NCBI GenBank assembly: GCA_040220855.1
Contig: JAVJVZ010000063.1
Location: forward strand, 12,312-76,311
Direction of reading: 5' to 3'
From: JACKNG01 sp040220855
Lineage (GTDB): Bacteria > Pseudomonadota > Gammaproteobacteria > Ga0077536
Length of the DNA stretch: 64,000 bases
The stretch's first letter is position 1. Every line of letters begins with the position of its first letter. Both the position numbers and the translations under genes were made by a program. Below, one piece after another: positions 18,082 to 27,225 of this stretch. The notes under the pieces were generated by a model. That model was given only the letters and a program-made list of their open reading frames with translations. It did no database searches and was not told the DNA's origin.

Positions 18082-18570
18082 TTGGCCTGTGGAATGTTAT
18101 ATCGCTCTCCAGTAACCCGACGAGCGACGCACTCAAGTAGGTCCATTAATGACCGCGCGGCATCGGAAGCTCAGACGATTGAAACAGATGCTCCAATAGT
18201 CCGGAACGTGGAAGGTTGCGTGCCGAGTTTCTTACACGAACTATTTGGCGGCGACTCGAGGCTGAAGCCATCGACCGGCCGTCGCGCCGAGTGCGTTTCG
18301 ACGATCCGAGAGCGCGTGACATTCCCCTGCAAGAAGGTCATAGATATGCTACTCGGCGAATGTATCGACGAGACGGGCAACGTGCCCACGCGGATTGCAA
18401 AGAGCGAGCTCGACGAGTCGGTGACCGTTGCCGCCATAGACGCCAGGTTGGAGGCCGCGGGCCATGACGACGCGATCACCCTGCGCGTGACCTACCTGAT
18501 GTTCCTTGTCGATCTGTGCGCGCGGCTATCCAAGGTACCCGCCACGGCGGTCGGCTCCACGACACGTTGA
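18082..18570 (+). CDS. Hypothetical protein, up to 162 residues
   Basis: An open frame whose 3' two thirds reads like protein: SFLHELFGGDSRLK, an amphipathic KKVIDMLLGECIDETG, and a hydrophobic end TLRVTYLMFLVDLCARLSK. G/C-rich third codon positions increase toward its end, as in the genes downstream. No family was recognised and no good start could be fixed; the first ~35 codons look non-coding, so the true start may be an internal GTG. It lies at the boundary between the lower-GC island and the GC-rich remainder and could be a truncated gene. Confidence 0.4.
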   Translation: MACGMLYRSPVTRRATHSSRSINDRAASEAQTIETDAPIVRNVEGCVPSFLHELFGGDSRLKPSTGRRAECVSTIRERVTFPCKKVIDMLLGECIDETGNVPTRIAKSELDESVTVAAIDARLEAAGHDDAITLRVTYLMFLVDLCARLSKVPATAVGSTTR

Positions 18571-18811
18571 TGAACGAGCGCACGCTACGCGCCTGCTGAC
18601 CGCAGCCTCTTGCTTACCGAGGCAGGCACTGTCTACCCGCTGTTCGCCACAGACGATGGGTCACGGGCCACATGAGCGCAGCCGCCCCTGGCGGTGATGA
18701 ACAGCAGCGCAGGCCCGCCGTGCTCCCCAGCATCACGGCCTGGCGCCGAACGCTGACGCAGACCTGCTATCCTGAGAGCAACCACGAACTGGACTTTGCA
18801 GGGGAGCGACG

Positions 18812-19300
18812 ATGACCGAGACCACCAGCGCGCGCGCCGCGCGGCCCAGCGGCACACTGTTCCGATACGACACCTCGGACGTCGAGTGGGCCGACTTCTT
18901 CACGCCTGGGACGTACTATCGAATCCTCAATGTCGACCTCGCAGCACGCACGGCTGACATGCTGGTGAAATTCTCGCCGAACAGCCAGTGCATGTACCAC
19001 CGCCATGTCTGTTGCACCACGACACTGGTTCTCGAGGGCGAGCTGCGCATTCGCGAGCAGATCGAAGGTGGCAGGGAAGTGATCAAGGTAAAGCCCGCCG
19101 GCAGCTACTCGCGGGGCGGCGAGAACGAAGTACACATCGAAGGCAGCGGCAACGAAGACGCCATCATCTTCTTCGGCATGCGCACCGACGGTGACGTGAT
19201 CTACGAGCTCCTGAACCCGGATCTCAGCCTGCGTCGGGCGGTCACCGTCGAGGATTTCCACCGCGACTGGCTCGAGCACTGGCCGCAGGATTCACGCTGA
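18812..19300 (+). CDS. Cupin-domain protein
   Basis: A 162-residue single-cupin protein. The metal motif is seen as MYHRHVCCTTTLVLEGEL (residues 61-78) with His63 and His65, followed by GGENEVHIEGSG at the position of motif 2. The N-terminal TLFRYDTSDVEWADFFTPGTYYRIL and the general layout resemble ChrR-like or acetophenone-dioxygenase-like cupins. The reaction is unknown; a metal-dependent dioxygenase or a sensor are both possible. GGGAGCG before the ATG is a good ribosome site. It is the first gene of the GC-rich part of the window and stands alone, convergent with the DDN-like gene. Confidence 0.75.
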   Translation: MTETTSARAARPSGTLFRYDTSDVEWADFFTPGTYYRILNVDLAARTADMLVKFSPNSQCMYHRHVCCTTTLVLEGELRIREQIEGGREVIKVKPAGSYSRGGENEVHIEGSGNEDAIIFFGMRTDGDVIYELLNPDLSLRRAVTVEDFHRDWLEHWPQDSR

Positions 19301-19360
19301 TGCGCGCCTGGTCCGAGACCGCGCGACACATTAGCGCGACGGCTGCAATTCGCGCACCGT

Positions 19361-19843
19361 TCAATCGATGCGCGACAGTGAAAACAAGGGAATCTCGCGC
19401 GTGGTTCGCGCCTGGTAGTCCTCGTACGGCGGATACAGTGCCGTCATCAGCTGCCAGATATGCACTCTTTCCGCGCCGGACACGAGTGTGGCCCGCGCCG
19501 CGTAGACGTCGGGACCGACCTGTAGCTCGACCTCCGGCTTCGCCATGAGGTTGTGGTACCAGGCGGGGTGAACGTCGGAACCACCCTTCGAACCGACGAT
19601 GATCAGGTTCTCGCCGTCTTCGCCGTAGAGCAGCGGGTGCGTGTAGCGCTTACCGCTCCGGCGTCCGATGGTCGTCATCAGGAGGCAGCGCTGCTGGCCG
19701 GCGCCGCCGAACGCGGTCGAGTCCCAGTAGTGACCGGACTTCCCGCCGGATTCCCGATACTCGCGCAAGTGATCGGTAATCCATTGCGGCACCTCCCCGG
19801 CATCCAGCGCAGCGGCAGACTCCTTGACCATCTTCGTAACCAT
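19361..19843 (-). CDS. Nitroreductase-family deazaflavin-dependent oxidoreductase (DDN-like)
   Basis: A 160-residue protein with the DDN/F420H2-dependent reductase pattern: LMTTIGRRSGKRYTHPL (about 56-72), NLIIVGSKGGSDVHPAWYHNL (about 80-100) and PEVELQVG (about 104-111). In actinobacteria such split-barrel proteins reduce quinones or nitro-compounds with cofactor F420. In proteobacteria the cofactor is less certain and may be FMN. The ATG at 19843 is chosen because family similarity begins shortly after it and the upstream extension has no similarity. Another potential F420-type enzyme (LLM class) lies at 50876-51814. Confidence 0.8.
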   Translation of the reverse strand: MVTKMVKESAAALDAGEVPQWITDHLREYRESGGKSGHYWDSTAFGGAGQQRCLLMTTIGRRSGKRYTHPLLYGEDGENLIIVGSKGGSDVHPAWYHNLMAKPEVELQVGPDVYAARATLVSGAERVHIWQLMTALYPPYEDYQARTTREIPLFSLSRID

Positions 19844-20158
19844 GCTCGGACCTCGCGCGTTCGACGTCTGCCGATGGTCGCGAATCGCGAGAAGCGGCGC
19901 AACGCCGCCTGTTACCCGAACGGGATGCCTGCTCGCCCGGTGCAGCCAGCACACTGCCCCACGCACAAGGGTTTCGACGGTCACCGCTTTCGCACCCTGC
20001 CGCGGTGCTAGGATTGTAGGGAGTAACGATGGTTAGGAGAGCCCCACCCTTGTCGCAGCGAAGTCACCGGTCGCGGGAACTGCCTGGGCGTCGGCGCGGC
20101 CCGGCGTGCCCGCCGCGTGTACCAACCGCACTATGGTGACCGCGCCATCCAGTCCACC

Positions 20159-20956
20159 ATGTGGTTGCACACCTCTACTCAGCTCGAGTTCAATGCGGCC
20201 GTCGCCACCCCTTTCCTTCTGATGCTGCGGCCGCGCAGCGGCTGGCAGCAGTGGGTCGGGCGCGAACAGTACGTGCTGGCACCGAGTGTCACGGTGGTGG
20301 AGTTCACCGACATGTTCGGCAACCTGTGCCAGCGTCTGGTGGCGCCGGCCGGGCCGTTCTCGATCCGGGCGAGCGCTGACATCGAGTGTCCGGATGCATC
20401 GGACGCCGCACCCGGCGCGCCATTCGTCGATGTGCAGTTCCTGCCCGACGACGTGCTGCCCTTTCTACTGCCGTCGCGTTACTGCGAGTCCGATTGCTTC
20501 TACGAGATGGCCGCCGACCTCACGGCCGGCCACGTGCCGGGCTGGAACCAGGTGCGAGCAATCGTCGATTACGTGTCACGCACGATCCGTTACACGCCCG
20601 GCAGCGGGGCGGCGCTGCGCAGTGCCCGCGAGGTCAATGATGCGAGCGACGCCGTGTGCCGCGACATGGCCCACCTCGCGATCAGCCTGACACGCGCGCT
20701 GTCGATCCCGGCACGCATGGTCGTCGGTTACCTCGAAACGCTGCAGCCGATGGACCTGCACGCCTGGTTCGAGGCGTTCGTGGGCGGGCGCTGGTACACC
20801 TTCGATCCGACGCAGGCCGGCCTCGACGGTGGGCGCGTCGCGATTGCCTATGGGCGCGATGCCGCGGACGTCGCACTGTTGACCCAGTTCGGCGACCCGG
20901 TCCCCCTCACCCGCATGACCGTGACTGTCCAGCGCATGGCGGCGCCGCCGTGCTGA
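20159..20956 (+). CDS. Transglutaminase-like protein
   Basis: A 265-residue protein with a bacterial transglutaminase/protease core. An N-terminal strand domain (LEFNAAVATPFLLMLRP) precedes the catalytic triad Cys167 in AVCRDMAH, His201 in DLHAWFEA and Asp216 in WYTFDPT. Such domains hydrolyse or cross-link amide bonds. The frame is open upstream to 20117, but the ATG at 20159 is the likely start because MWLHTSTQLEF is the usual family opening. There is no signal peptide. It lies 125 bases upstream of the linalool-dehydratase-like gene on the same strand. Confidence 0.85.
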   Translation: MWLHTSTQLEFNAAVATPFLLMLRPRSGWQQWVGREQYVLAPSVTVVEFTDMFGNLCQRLVAPAGPFSIRASADIECPDASDAAPGAPFVDVQFLPDDVLPFLLPSRYCESDCFYEMAADLTAGHVPGWNQVRAIVDYVSRTIRYTPGSGAALRSAREVNDASDAVCRDMAHLAISLTRALSIPARMVVGYLETLQPMDLHAWFEAFVGGRWYTFDPTQAGLDGGRVAIAYGRDAADVALLTQFGDPVPLTRMTVTVQRMAAPPC

Positions 20957-21081
20957 GCAGGTAATGCCGCGCGCGAACGGCTAGGATTACGGCAGGTTAC
21001 ATCGGCTCGCGTCTGCGCCGCGGGTGTCATACGACCACCGTGGCTCTGCCGCGGCCAGGCAGCTTTGGGAGGTTCACCAGC

Positions 21082-23022
21082 ATGTCCGTCATCGAACAAG
21101 ACGTCCTCGGGCGCTTTGCCGAGGCGCCACGCGGCAGCAAGGGGCCGGTCACGGCGGCCCGCCATCGCCGCAACGCCATCGTCTACGCCGCGCTGTTCCT
21201 GCTCGGCCTCGCGCCGACCTGGTCGGGCGCGACGGCCGCATGGCAGGCCGCCGGACTCGGCCTGCTGCTGCCGGGTGGCGGCTTTCTCGCGCTTGGTGCG
21301 CCCGGCATCGCGCTGCTGGTACTGACGCTGGCGCTGTTCTGGCTGTCCTGCGTGGCCTGGTTCTGGGCCGGCATGGTGATCGCACCGCTCACCGTGTGGC
21401 TCGGCAGCGCGTTGCTCGCCGGCGCCGTCGTCGGCCCCGTCGCCTGGGCACCGGCGCCCTGGCTCGCGCCGCTCGCAGCCGGCGCCATCTTCGCCTGGTT
21501 CCAGTTCCGTGGGTTCAAGCGCCGCGCCGCCGATCAGGCCAGCTACGCGCTGCGCCAGACCTTCTTCGAGGCCTCGCGCAGCGAGGTCGCCGGGCGCGTT
21601 CAATCCGCCGCCGAGCCGGGCACGCGTGAACTCGACCTCGAGCAGCTGAAGAGCCTGCGCTATGTCTACGACCGCGCCCTGCAGCCGGTCGGCGAATATG
21701 CCGGCTACACCGTCATCGACCAGTTCCAGCCGGCGGCCCTGCGCTACCAGATCAATCACCTCGGCTTCGCGCTCGCCATCGCACAAACGCATTATGCGCC
21801 GAGCTTCACCGGCTACCTCGGCCAGGCCCAGCGCAACCTGGTCGAGACCTACCTCGATCCCAAGGTGTGGAGCTACTGGGTGCTGGAATCGATGTGGGGG
21901 CACTTCAACTTCAGCAACTTCGACCCGGCGGCCGAAGACAACATCATGCTGACCGGCTGGTACGGCATGCACGTCAACGGCTACATGCTGGCGAGCGGCG
22001 ACCGCCGCTACGGCGAGCCGGGCAGCCTCACCTTCCGCCTCAACGAGCGCACCGCCTTCGCGCACAGCTCGCACACGCTCGCCGAATCGGTGGCAGACAA
22101 CCTGCGCCGCTCGGACTTCTGTCTCTACCCTTGCGAGCCGAACTGGATCTATCCCGTGTGCAACATGTACGGCATGAGCTCGCTCGCCGCGCACGACGCG
22201 GTGTTCGACTCCGACTACGTCCGCGAGCTCCTGCCACGCTGGCTGAGCCAGCTCGAGCGCGAGTTCACCGACGGCAAGGGCTCGATCATCGGCTTGCGTT
22301 CGCAGTGGACCGGCCTCGAGATCCCCTTCTATGCGGGCGAAGCCGGTTTCGCGTTCTTCGCCAACGTGTTCTCGCCCGCGCTCGCCCAGCGCCTGTGGGC
22401 GGTGGGACGCAAAGAACTCGCCTTCTGTATCGCCGAGGGTACCGCAGGGCGGCCACGCCTGAGCATTCCGGCGGAGGCGATGAGCTTCATCGACACCATC
22501 GATCCCGGAAACTACCGCAAGGGTGTCCTGTTCCCCTACGCCGCGGTCGCCATCTGCGGGCGCGAGTTCGGTGACGATGACCTCGCCGGCGCCGCGCTGC
22601 AATCGATGGACGAGGACTGCGGGCGCATCGAGCAGGACGGCGTCGTCTCCTACACGCGGGCCTCCTGCCTGGCCAACGTGTGGGCGGTCGAAGGCAAGCT
22701 GCTCGGTACCGGCGACTTCCGCAATACCTTTGTCAAGGGCGCGCCGGAGGCCGCACTGCGCGGTCCGGCACTCGCCGAGGCGAGCTATCCGGAGGTGCTG
22801 GTGGCGAAGGCCTGCGGTGACGGCGCGGCGCTCGACCTCGTGCTCTACCCGGGCCGCGCCGATGGGCCGCAGGCGCTCGGCTTCGCGCGCCTGGTGCCGG
22901 GTCGCAGCTATGCCGTCGACGGCGCCGTCGAGACCACGCTGACGGCTGACGCCGACGGAACGGCCCGGCTGAGCGTGCCGCTCGCCGGCCGCACGGTGCT
23001 GCGCCTGCGCCCGCGCGACTGA
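21082..23022 (+). CDS. Membrane-anchored linalool dehydratase/isomerase-like protein
   Basis: A 646-residue protein. The first ~145 residues hold about five hydrophobic segments (e.g. AIVYAALFLLGLAP, IALLVLTLALFWLSC), then a soluble alpha/alpha-barrel part. The catalytic-cysteine signature of the linalool dehydratase family is present as PCEPNWIYPVCN, with Cys351 and Cys360 separated by nine residues as in the characterised enzyme (C171/C180 there). Upstream, EDNIMLTGWYGMHVNGYM matches the family's ENIM...G...Y block, but Trp293 stands where I recall the active-site histidine; His297 is four residues later. Substrate is therefore open: terpenoid alcohol hydration/dehydration is the family reaction. 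GGGAGG lies 9 bases before the ATG at 21082. Confidence 0.78.
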   Translation: MSVIEQDVLGRFAEAPRGSKGPVTAARHRRNAIVYAALFLLGLAPTWSGATAAWQAAGLGLLLPGGGFLALGAPGIALLVLTLALFWLSCVAWFWAGMVIAPLTVWLGSALLAGAVVGPVAWAPAPWLAPLAAGAIFAWFQFRGFKRRAADQASYALRQTFFEASRSEVAGRVQSAAEPGTRELDLEQLKSLRYVYDRALQPVGEYAGYTVIDQFQPAALRYQINHLGFALAIAQTHYAPSFTGYLGQAQRNLVETYLDPKVWSYWVLESMWGHFNFSNFDPAAEDNIMLTGWYGMHVNGYMLASGDRRYGEPGSLTFRLNERTAFAHSSHTLAESVADNLRRSDFCLYPCEPNWIYPVCNMYGMSSLAAHDAVFDSDYVRELLPRWLSQLEREFTDGKGSIIGLRSQWTGLEIPFYAGEAGFAFFANVFSPALAQRLWAVGRKELAFCIAEGTAGRPRLSIPAEAMSFIDTIDPGNYRKGVLFPYAAVAICGREFGDDDLAGAALQSMDEDCGRIEQDGVVSYTRASCLANVWAVEGKLLGTGDFRNTFVKGAPEAALRGPALAEASYPEVLVAKACGDGAALDLVLYPGRADGPQALGFARLVPGRSYAVDGAVETTLTADADGTARLSVPLAGRTVLRLRPRD

Positions 23023-23101
23023 GGCGCCACAGCCTGACCGTGGTCCCGGTCGGCCCCAGCAGTCGTACGGGACGGTGTCGCCGCCTTGTCAGAGTTTGCC
23101 G

Positions 23102-24904
23102 CTATGCGCGTCGATCGTGCGCATCGAGCCACAGCGCCAGCACACTCAGGATCCAGACCAACTCACCGTAGTAGCCGGCCGCGCCCTCGCCGTGCAGGCG
23201 CTGCACGTCGCGCAGGAAGGCGACATCGAAGATGCCGCGTCGGGCGAGCAAGTCGAAGGCGTCCGCGGCCAGCGCGCGCAGGCCGTCATCGCGTTGCATC
23301 CATACACCGAACGGCAGGCCGAAGCCGTGTTTGCTCTTCTCGATCACGGCGTCCGGCAGGAAACCGCGCGTGGCGTGCTTGTAGAAACCACGCAGCATGC
23401 CGTCGCGCAGCAGCGCCGATGGCGGTACCCGGCAGGCCAGTTCGACCACCCGCTCGTCGAGCATCGGGTAAGCCACCTCGACGCCGGCGAGGTCGCACAT
23501 GTGACTGACCTTGACCAGATCGTTGTCGGCCAGGGTGAACTTCCAGTCCAGGTAGAGCATGCGTTGCAGCGCACTCGGCGCGGTGCAAGCGGCATAACGC
23601 GCGCGCCACAGTGCCCAGGGCGCCGAACGATCGACACCGGCGAGAAACTCGCCAGAAAACACGCTCTCCGGCGCGAAACGGTTGAGAAAATTGTACGACT
23701 GCAGCCGGTCGGGCAGGCCCATCTCGGCCTGCGCGATGTAACGCGCGCCCTTGCCGGCGAGCGGTAGCTGGCCCATGAACGGCAGCAGTCGGTACCCCCC
23801 CTTGAGCAGGGCGCGCAGCATGCCGGGCACGCGAAACCAGGCCTCGAACACGTTCTGATCCGTATAGCGCGTGTTCCCGGCAAACAGCTCGTCGCCGCCG
23901 TCGCCGGCCAGCATCACTTCGACACCGTGCTCGCGGGCGAACTTCGCGCAGTAGTAGGCCGGCACCACCGAGGAGTTGCCGAAGGGCTCACCGTAATGTG
24001 CGGCGATCAGCGGCAGCGCCTCGGCGACATCACGCGGCGTGACGAAATAGGCGTGGTGTCGCGTGCCGAAATGCTCGGCGGCGATGCGCGCGAAGCCGGA
24101 CTCGTCGTACCCCTCCGCATCGAAGCCGATGGTGAAGGTCGCGGCATCCTCGCGCGCGCGCTTGAGCATGCCGGCCACCGAGGAGCTGTCGAGGCCGCCA
24201 CTGAGAAACGCCCCACAGGGTGGCCGCGCGGCCTCCCTCACGGCGGCTTCGAGCGCCTCGAGCAGGGCATTGCCGGACGGCACGGGTGCGCCGTCGGCGG
24301 CAAACTGGGGCTGCCAGTAGACCCCGGTCTCGGGGTTGCCACCAGACCAGCTCAGGCAGTGCGCCGGCCCGAGCTTCACGATGTCGCGATAAATGGTCCG
24401 CGGTGCCGGAATGCAGTGGAAGAATACGTAGTCATAGATGGCCTGGTCGTCCAACACGGGACGCGCCGGCAACCCGGCGACGAGGGCGTCGAGATCGGTG
24501 GCGAAGCGCAGCGAGCCACCATCGGCGGCGACATATACCTGGCAGATGCCGAAACGGTCGTTGGCAACCGCCCAGCTCGTGCGTTGACTGTCGTAGCCAC
24601 AGGCGACGAAGGGACCATGCAGGGCCGATGCATCGAGCATGCCGCTCGATGCGAAACCGGCAGCGAGGCGCTGGAGGACGTCGTCGGCGGGCGCAGCCGC
24701 GCCGTGCGGGCAGAACACCGCGAGCTGCGCGACACCCGCCTCGGCGGTGTACACGGCGCAGCCGCTGCTCGCGAGCGCCGCGGCGCCGAGTTCGTGCATG
24801 GCGGCCGCGCCGCCGCCGGTGCGGCGGCCGGCGGCCATGGTCGCGACAGTGGCGCTGCCGGCGGCAGGCGCGCTCGCGTCGATGCTTGCGCAGACGAAGA
24901 TCAT
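23102..24904 (-). CDS. Asparagine-synthase-related protein lacking the Cys2 nucleophile
   Basis: A 600-residue AsnB-like protein. The C-terminal synthetase domain is intact, with the PP-loop SGGLDSSS (235-242), FTIGFDAEGYDE, and LAGDGGDELFAGN. The N-terminal glutaminase-like domain is recognisable by ANDRFGICQVYV and LRFATDLDAL, but the chain begins MIFVCASIDA, so residue 2 is Ile rather than the catalytic Cys. It therefore should not use glutamine through the usual N-terminal nucleophile and may use ammonia or another amine. The ATG at 24904 is the best start. It is divergent from a polysaccharide deacetylase; such pairs occur in EPS loci with exosortase systems. Confidence 0.85.
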   Translation of the reverse strand: MIFVCASIDASAPAAGSATVATMAAGRRTGGGAAAMHELGAAALASSGCAVYTAEAGVAQLAVFCPHGAAAPADDVLQRLAAGFASSGMLDASALHGPFVACGYDSQRTSWAVANDRFGICQVYVAADGGSLRFATDLDALVAGLPARPVLDDQAIYDYVFFHCIPAPRTIYRDIVKLGPAHCLSWSGGNPETGVYWQPQFAADGAPVPSGNALLEALEAAVREAARPPCGAFLSGGLDSSSVAGMLKRAREDAATFTIGFDAEGYDESGFARIAAEHFGTRHHAYFVTPRDVAEALPLIAAHYGEPFGNSSVVPAYYCAKFAREHGVEVMLAGDGGDELFAGNTRYTDQNVFEAWFRVPGMLRALLKGGYRLLPFMGQLPLAGKGARYIAQAEMGLPDRLQSYNFLNRFAPESVFSGEFLAGVDRSAPWALWRARYAACTAPSALQRMLYLDWKFTLADNDLVKVSHMCDLAGVEVAYPMLDERVVELACRVPPSALLRDGMLRGFYKHATRGFLPDAVIEKSKHGFGLPFGVWMQRDDGLRALAADAFDLLARRGIFDVAFLRDVQRLHGEGAAGYYGELVWILSVLALWLDAHDRRA

Positions 24905-25060
24905 GGAATGAGCGATGGGATCAATGGGCGCGTAATGTATCGGCCGGGCCGGGCCAAGTATAAATGCTATGCTCCGCGCGGCCGCTAAGTCCGTCTCCAG
25001 GTACCGTAGAAGCGCCTCCCGCGCGGGACTGCCGGGGATACCACGAGGCACACGTCTTCC

Positions 25061-26050
25061 ATGATCGTCACCGCATCCAGACTGGCCCTAGACGCGGCCG
25101 CGCTGCTGCAGCGTCGTCTCTCAATCGTGCTCTTCCATCACGTCCTCCCGGCACCGGATCCACTGCTGCCGGACGAACCGGACATCGCGCGATTCGACGA
25201 ACAGGTCGGCTGGCTGGCGCGGACCTTCGAGATCCTGCCGGCCGGCGAGGCGCTCGCCTTGCTCTATGCCGGCAAGCTGCCTCGGCGCGCGCTGTCCATC
25301 ACGTTCGACGACGGCTACCGCGACAACCTCGAGCACGCACTGCCGGTACTGCAGCGCCACGGCGTGCGCGCCACCTTCTTCGTCACCACCCGCCACCTCG
25401 ACGGCGGCATGATGTGGAACGACCGCGTGATCGCGGCCGTGCGCGCGTGGCCCGAGGACACACTCGACCTGCGCGAGCACGGTCTCGGCGAAGTGGCCCT
25501 GGAAGGCGATCGCTGCCGCGCACTGCATGCCCTGCTGCCGCGCATCAAGTACCTGCCCGCGGCCGAGCGCGAGGCGCTCAGCCTGGCGCTGCTCGCGGCA
25601 AGCGGCGCTGCCGATACGCGCCTGATGATGAATGCCGAGGAGATTCGCGCGCTGCATGCGGCCGGCATGGAGATCGGCGGGCACACCGACGGCCATCCCA
25701 TCCTCGCCGGACTCGCCGATGCCGGCGCGCGCGACGAGATCGTGCGCAACAAGGATACGCTCGAGCGTATCCTCGACGCTCCACTCGACATCTTCGCCTA
25801 TCCCAACGGCACGCCCGGGCGCGACTACGACACCCGTCACGTCGCCATGCTGCGCGAATGCGGCTACCGCTACGCGCTGACGACCGCGGCCGGCACTGCG
25901 AATACGCTTACCGATCCCTTGCAGGTACCGCGTTTCACGCCGTGGGATCGCGAGCGTGCACGCTACCTTGCACGCATGACGATGAACTACTTCCGCCCGG
26001 CGGAGTATGCGCCAGAGGCGCCCGCGGTCACGGTCGACGCAGCGGACTGA
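25061..26050 (+). CDS. Polysaccharide deacetylase (NodB domain)
   Basis: A 329-residue protein with a full NodB motif set: SIVLFHHVL (21-29), TFDDGYRDNL (81-90, motif 1), GGHTDGHP (motif 2, about 205-212) and FAYPNGTPGRDYD (motif 3). It should deacetylate N-acetylated sugars of a surface glycan. The start at 25061 is an ATG directly at the family's opening, 156 bases from the divergent asparagine-synthase-like gene. Its last 64 bases overlap the tail of the convergent GT4 gene. Confidence 0.88.
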   Translation: MIVTASRLALDAAALLQRRLSIVLFHHVLPAPDPLLPDEPDIARFDEQVGWLARTFEILPAGEALALLYAGKLPRRALSITFDDGYRDNLEHALPVLQRHGVRATFFVTTRHLDGGMMWNDRVIAAVRAWPEDTLDLREHGLGEVALEGDRCRALHALLPRIKYLPAAEREALSLALLAASGAADTRLMMNAEEIRALHAAGMEIGGHTDGHPILAGLADAGARDEIVRNKDTLERILDAPLDIFAYPNGTPGRDYDTRHVAMLRECGYRYALTTAAGTANTLTDPLQVPRFTPWDRERARYLARMTMNYFRPAEYAPEAPAVTVDAAD

Positions 26051-27225
26051 GCGTCCAGCACGCGGCAGAAGAGTTCGTACTGCCCGATGCTGGTCGATCG
26101 CCAGTCGAAGCGCTCAGCGTAAGCGCGCGTCGCACCACGCTCGGGGCGCGCAGCAAGGAGCTTGCGCACCCCATCAGCGATGGCACTGGGCGTACGGGAC
26201 TCGACCAGAACGCCAGCCTCGGGCGCCGCCACCACTTCCGGTGTCCCCCAGATTGCCGTGGCAACCACCGGCGTGCCGCATGCCATCGCTTCCAGCAGCA
26301 CGTTGGCCCACCCCTCGCGGCTCGAGGCGAGAACAAGAGCATCAGCGGCGGCGTAGAGAGCAGCGAGCTGCCCCTGTGGCCGCGCACCGAGAAAGCGCAC
26401 CCTGTCAGACACGCCACAGCGCCGCGCCAGCGCGCGCAGCGCACCTTGCTCGGGACCATCACCAACCAGCAACAACGTCGTATCAGGTAGCTCGCGCAAC
26501 GCTTCGATAGTGACGTGGTTGCCTTTGCGCTCGATGAGGTGCCCGACGGATAGCAACACGTCTCCCGTGAGCCCGAATTCGGCCCGAGCCGCATCCCGGT
26601 CGACTGGCCGGAAGACTTCCAGATCGACTCCATTACGAAGCACCGTGACCCGTTCCGGCCTTCCCCCGAGCGCGACGAGCGCATCTGCCAGCGCGCTACA
26701 CACAGTGATGGAGGCTGCTGCCCGGGCCTCAGCCCACTGGATCGACTGACGAGGCCGCCGGAATGAGGGCAACAGGCTGAGATCGTTGCCGCGGGCCGTG
26801 ATCACGACGGGGACGCCGAGTTCACGCCCAAGCATCACGGCAGCGACGCCATCCGGATAGTAATAGTGGGCGTCGATGAGGTCGAAATCGTAGCCCTCCT
26901 GACGCAACCGTCGTACAGTTTCGCGGGCGCCGTGGTACAGCAACCGCGGAGCGACGTGCCAGGAAAGCCCGGGCACGACGAGGTACCGCGGGTGCAGGAT
27001 CGTAACCCCGTGCCGTTCCTCGCTGCGCGGCACGCGTGTGTACGCGGCATAGGCGCCGAATACCGGTGCGCTCGAAAAGAACCACGGCACCGGTGCGACG
27101 ACCTGCGCGGAGACCGGGCAGTCCGCCAGCAGATGGCGTAGCCGGTTCTCGACGAAGATTCCGTGGCGCGCCTGCTCGCTGTTCGGAAAGAGTGTAGAGA
27201 ACAAAAGAATCTTGACAGCGCGCAT
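25987..27225 (-). CDS. GT4-family glycosyltransferase
   Basis: A 412-residue GT-B glycosyltransferase. It opens KILLFSTLFPNSEQARHGIFVENRL (trimmed here to the motif GIFVENR), has DLIDAHYYYPDGVAA and ITARGNDLSLL in the acceptor half, and shows TVLRNGVDLEVF, LLSVGHLIERKG and the donor-site E-x7-E block SSREGWANVLLEAMACGTP. The ATG at 27225 fits the family start; the open frame continues to 27336. It overlaps the convergent deacetylase gene by 64 bases. The final 20 or so residues (SAASTVTAGASGAYSAG) are low-complexity and lie in that overlap. Confidence 0.88.
   Translation of the reverse strand: MRAVKILLFSTLFPNSEQARHGIFVENRLRHLLADCPVSAQVVAPVPWFFSSAPVFGAYAAYTRVPRSEERHGVTILHPRYLVVPGLSWHVAPRLLYHGARETVRRLRQEGYDFDLIDAHYYYPDGVAAVMLGRELGVPVVITARGNDLSLLPSFRRPRQSIQWAEARAAASITVCSALADALVALGGRPERVTVLRNGVDLEVFRPVDRDAARAEFGLTGDVLLSVGHLIERKGNHVTIEALRELPDTTLLLVGDGPEQGALRALARRCGVSDRVRFLGARPQGQLAALYAAADALVLASSREGWANVLLEAMACGTPVVATAIWGTPEVVAAPEAGVLVESRTPSAIADGVRKLLAARPERGATRAYAERFDWRSTSIGQYELFCRVLDAQSAASTVTAGASGAYSAGRK

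Noticed and set aside
20848..22602. 584-codon leftward frame
   Set aside because: It is antisense to the transglutaminase and linalool-dehydratase-like genes, and its composition (runs of Arg, Glu, Ala) is that of a GC-rich shadow frame.
24964..26490. 508-codon rightward frame
   Set aside because: It overlaps the deacetylase and GT4 genes in another frame and is a low-complexity Arg/Ala/Pro chain with no domains.
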